Source: Echinostoma caproni (lineage: Eukaryota > Platyhelminthes > Trematoda > Plagiorchiida > Echinostomatidae). From it: DNA of 34,457 bases. Location: assembly GCA_900618425.1 (NCBI GenBank), contig UZAN01040864.1:34075-68531 (forward strand). Direction: 5' to 3'. The stretch's first letter is position 1. Every line of letters begins with the position of its first letter. Below, one piece after another: positions 32,391 to 34,457 of this stretch. Position numbers and translations under genes: made by a program. The notes beneath the pieces are model-generated. The model saw only the letters and a list, made by a program, of their open reading frames with translations. It did no database searches and was not told the origin of the DNA.

Positions 32391-33540
32391 GTTGAATTCA
32401 TTTGTGCATTTATCAACACAGAAACGATGCCAGCGGGCATTCCAGTCACAACTCTCAAAGGATTCATACTCAAGTGCGCATGATACGTACAATTTTTGTT
32501 TAATAACACATTCTACTGCCGAATCGATTGGTTCACCCCTCAAACCTATTCTCGCGGACATCTTCATGGACAAGTTAGAGAAAACTTCCTTATCTACGGC
32601 TATTAGTTGTTTTGAAACAATATCGCCTTTACGTATCTTTTGCGTGGCTGAGAAGAACACTAATTTTGCCCATGTCAAGTCAGGATTCAACGCAGCACAT
32701 CGGTCAATTAAGTTCACTAAAGAAAGAGAGGAGAATGATTACCCTCCATTTTTGAATGTTCATGTGACTATAGACGCCTAATTGGCTCTATCCAAAGAAA
32801 TATATATGAAAAACCAGCATGGAGTGGACAACACACAGTGATCTTCATAGCTTCTTGCCACTCTATCAAAAACGCAGCCTCGTACGCTTTCTCCTGCAGG
32901 GAGCAAGGTGCATCTGTTCAGAAGATACTGTAAAGGACAAAACTGAACTGGTGTGGAAAACCTTACTGAAAAATGGCTATCTTGAGAAGCCGATCGACCG
33001 TAATTTGACTGAACAGAATAATCCAATAAAAATATCAAATGCGGAGAAAAAACGTTCTTTATAAAACTTCCATTCAAAGATGATATCACCACCGACAGGG
33101 TCAGGTGATGTTTATCTGCCGCAGTGAAATTCACCTCTAATGTCGATCATTAAAGTTGCGTGCTCTCTATGTCACCAAACATCCGGTGATACAACAAGGA
33201 TTAGCTATCTATATTGACCTCACGTATGATTGTATATCAATTCGAGTACAGCTGTGGTACGTCTTATGTAGGTCGAACAACGAGGCAGTTGTCTCACATA
33301 TAACAGGACACAATCAACGCTGGCTAATACAGGGTGGAAATGGAGCTGTCTCAAGCTCGCTCGTTACTCATCTGGTAGAGGTGGGATACTTGGTTGACAT
33401 TCCCTCGGCATTTACAATCATTTATAAAGTGTCACCATACCCCTCCAGGGCAATGCGGTTTCGGACATAAGCGACGGTAGAGGCGATAGGCATCCGACTC
33501 ATGAAACCTGATCTGTGCGCATAACTAAAACTGATCCAAG
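32391..33540 (+). pseudogene. Penelope-like element ORF: RT palm to GIY-YIG, frameshifted
   Basis: The order of motifs fits a PLE. PAGIPVTTLKGFILKC, a stop, then YVQFLFNNTFYCRID precede RT motif B, which reads IGSPLKPILADIFMDKLEKT after a frameshift (the usual AMGSPLGP region is damaged). At the place of motif C the expected Y-x-D-D is lost: the text is ISPLRIFCVAEKN. The thumb region follows (FNAAHRSIKFTKEREENDY, then FLPLYQKRSLVR, then CSEDTVKDKTELVWKTLL). YQFEYSCGTSYVGRTTRQLS is the start of the GIY-YIG nuclease, and it continues through HNQRWLIQGGNGAVSSSLVT to AIGIRLMKPDLC near 33520. At least four frame changes or stops break it. The N-terminal RT half is missing. It is in the opposite orientation to the PLE at 27.7-28.4 kb and its GIY-YIG sequence is quite different, so it is a different family. 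Confidence 0.85.
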
Positions 33541-34011
33541 CTTTCCACTAACCAAGGGACGAGAAAAGTTTGGTTACGTAATCCAAAAAGAGTACCAATG
33601 TGTAGTTCTCTCGGTCTCATTACTAAACAACTGGCTCATCCACCATTCTGCTTGACTGTATTGAAATTATTTCATATCAATGTGATTGCATAAGCCTGAA
33701 AACTAAATTACCGAAAACATATGTTCGCCTACATTGTGTTCTTAAGACAAAACAGATGAAGCCTTTCAGTCATTAGACTCCTTCTCCGAAGGAAATCACT
33801 TGCCATCATCTTGTGGTTCTGTTGAACAGTTTACTAAAACAGTTAACATGATTTTCAATTTATATTGTCCTATGGAAACAGCTTTTTATTTATACTGGCA
33901 GAGTACACCCTCCGTCACTAAGAGCTGTTAGAAGACACAGAGCACAGGTGGTCGAGATACACTGAATACCCATTGTCGAACGACGTACATTACAAACGAC
34001 TGAATACTTAG
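33541..34011. other. PLE 3' flank and unassigned sequence
   Basis: I looked for a hammerhead downstream of this PLE, as behind the minus-strand one, and found no CTGATGA/GAAAC pair on the plus strand. No other feature is recognised. Confidence 0.5.
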
Positions 34012-34457
34012 TTAGCTAAGCAAGTTTCAGGATCCGCAGATGGAAGATGGCTATTGCAAGCGATCGGACTGCTGTGCGGACAGATGAAACGGACAACAAA
34101 CAAAACTACTGACATGGACAGCCTTAATGCTGCACTCGTTTATCCTCTAAATGATCTCCTGGCGCCATACCCCACAGATTGCCTATCCAACGTAGACCCG
34201 GTCACTCATATTCCTCAAACAGCAAAAATCACAAGTGCAGTTAGCCCCGATGGTCTATCTTTGTCTGCCCTCAAATATAACACTGTTTTACTCACAGAGA
34301 TGTTCACATCCCTTATTAACAAATCATTATACATTCTGCTGCAAATCCGGTTTTCGCAGTACACAAACAACCAGACCATCAAACCAGTCTCAAAGAGCAC
34401 CTGCCTCATTAGTTGCTCACCATCTTCTGCAGACTGGCCACCAAGCTGTTCGTGGGA
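34012..34457 (+). pseudogene. LINE reverse transcriptase N-terminal region, runs off the window
   Basis: This frame is open for 148 codons, from a TAG at 34009 to the window end, the longest open stretch seen. It contains LNAALVYPLNDLLAPYPTD, then SAVSPDGLSLSALK, then LLTEMFTSLINKSL. This is the order seen at the start of the RT domain in non-LTR elements, where GPDGL.P..LK and LF..L.N.SL blocks precede the RPISL block. The last block appears in another frame (LLTIFCRLATKLFVG, 34411-34455), so a frameshift is likely and the copy is probably dead. The spacer between the early blocks looks shortened. The palm motifs with the catalytic aspartates would lie beyond the right edge. The relationship to the C-terminal LINE pieces at 10.5 and 31.2 kb is unknown. 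Confidence 0.65.

Noticed and set aside
33540..34010. Hammerhead behind the plus-strand PLE
   Set aside because: No paired CTGATGA and GAAAC core with flanking helices was found.
1..34457. CRISPR array, prophage or bacterial operon
   Set aside because: There are no regularly spaced direct repeats, no dense long ORFs and no ribosome-binding-site pattern; SINEs, LINEs and PLEs point to an animal genome.

Overview
The window looks like a repeat-rich, intron- or intergenic-type piece of an animal genome, most likely a parasitic flatworm (digenean fluke). It is AT-rich, has no operons or dense long ORFs, and contains three short N gaps (4615-4618, 6401-6403, 26139-26142). The lineage guess rests on two things seen together: tRNA-like SINEs ending in hammerhead ribozymes (the arrangement known from the schistosome Sm-alpha repeats), and GIY-YIG-type Penelope-like elements (PLEs) beside CR1-like LINE fragments. 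No complete host gene, rRNA gene or free-standing tRNA gene could be supported; two candidate exons near 6.8-7.3 kb are weak.

Layout. From 1 to 26.4 kb the sequence is mostly featureless AT-rich DNA with isolated insertions: a 400-nt composite SINE/ribozyme element (5339-5738) flanked by a 12-nt direct repeat, a CR1-like LINE tail (10.5-11.0 kb), a decayed hammerhead (15.4 kb), a minus-strand SINE/hammerhead of another subfamily (18.1-18.3 kb), and a second composite SINE element (21451-21886). From 26.4 kb to the end, mobile elements are dense: a fold-back element with nearly identical 180-200 nt arms, a minus-strand PLE 3' end with a hammerhead relic behind it, an internally deleted pogo/Tigger transposon next to it, a minus-strand LINE C-terminus, a plus-strand PLE with several frameshifts, and the start of a LINE reverse transcriptase that runs off the right edge.

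The main signal is the set of hammerhead sequences: five SINE-type copies plus one PLE-associated relic in 34 kb. One copy (5607-5651, plus) keeps the whole catalytic core and three helices, with a helix III of only 3 bp and a 2-nt loop. The others show core or helix damage, so the window holds one apparently intact ribozyme among dead relatives. The composite elements place an inverted copy of the ribozyme arm upstream of a pol III-type promoter. I infer, without proof, that they are short non-autonomous elements mobilised by a PLE- or LINE-type reverse transcriptase; elements of both types lie in the same window.
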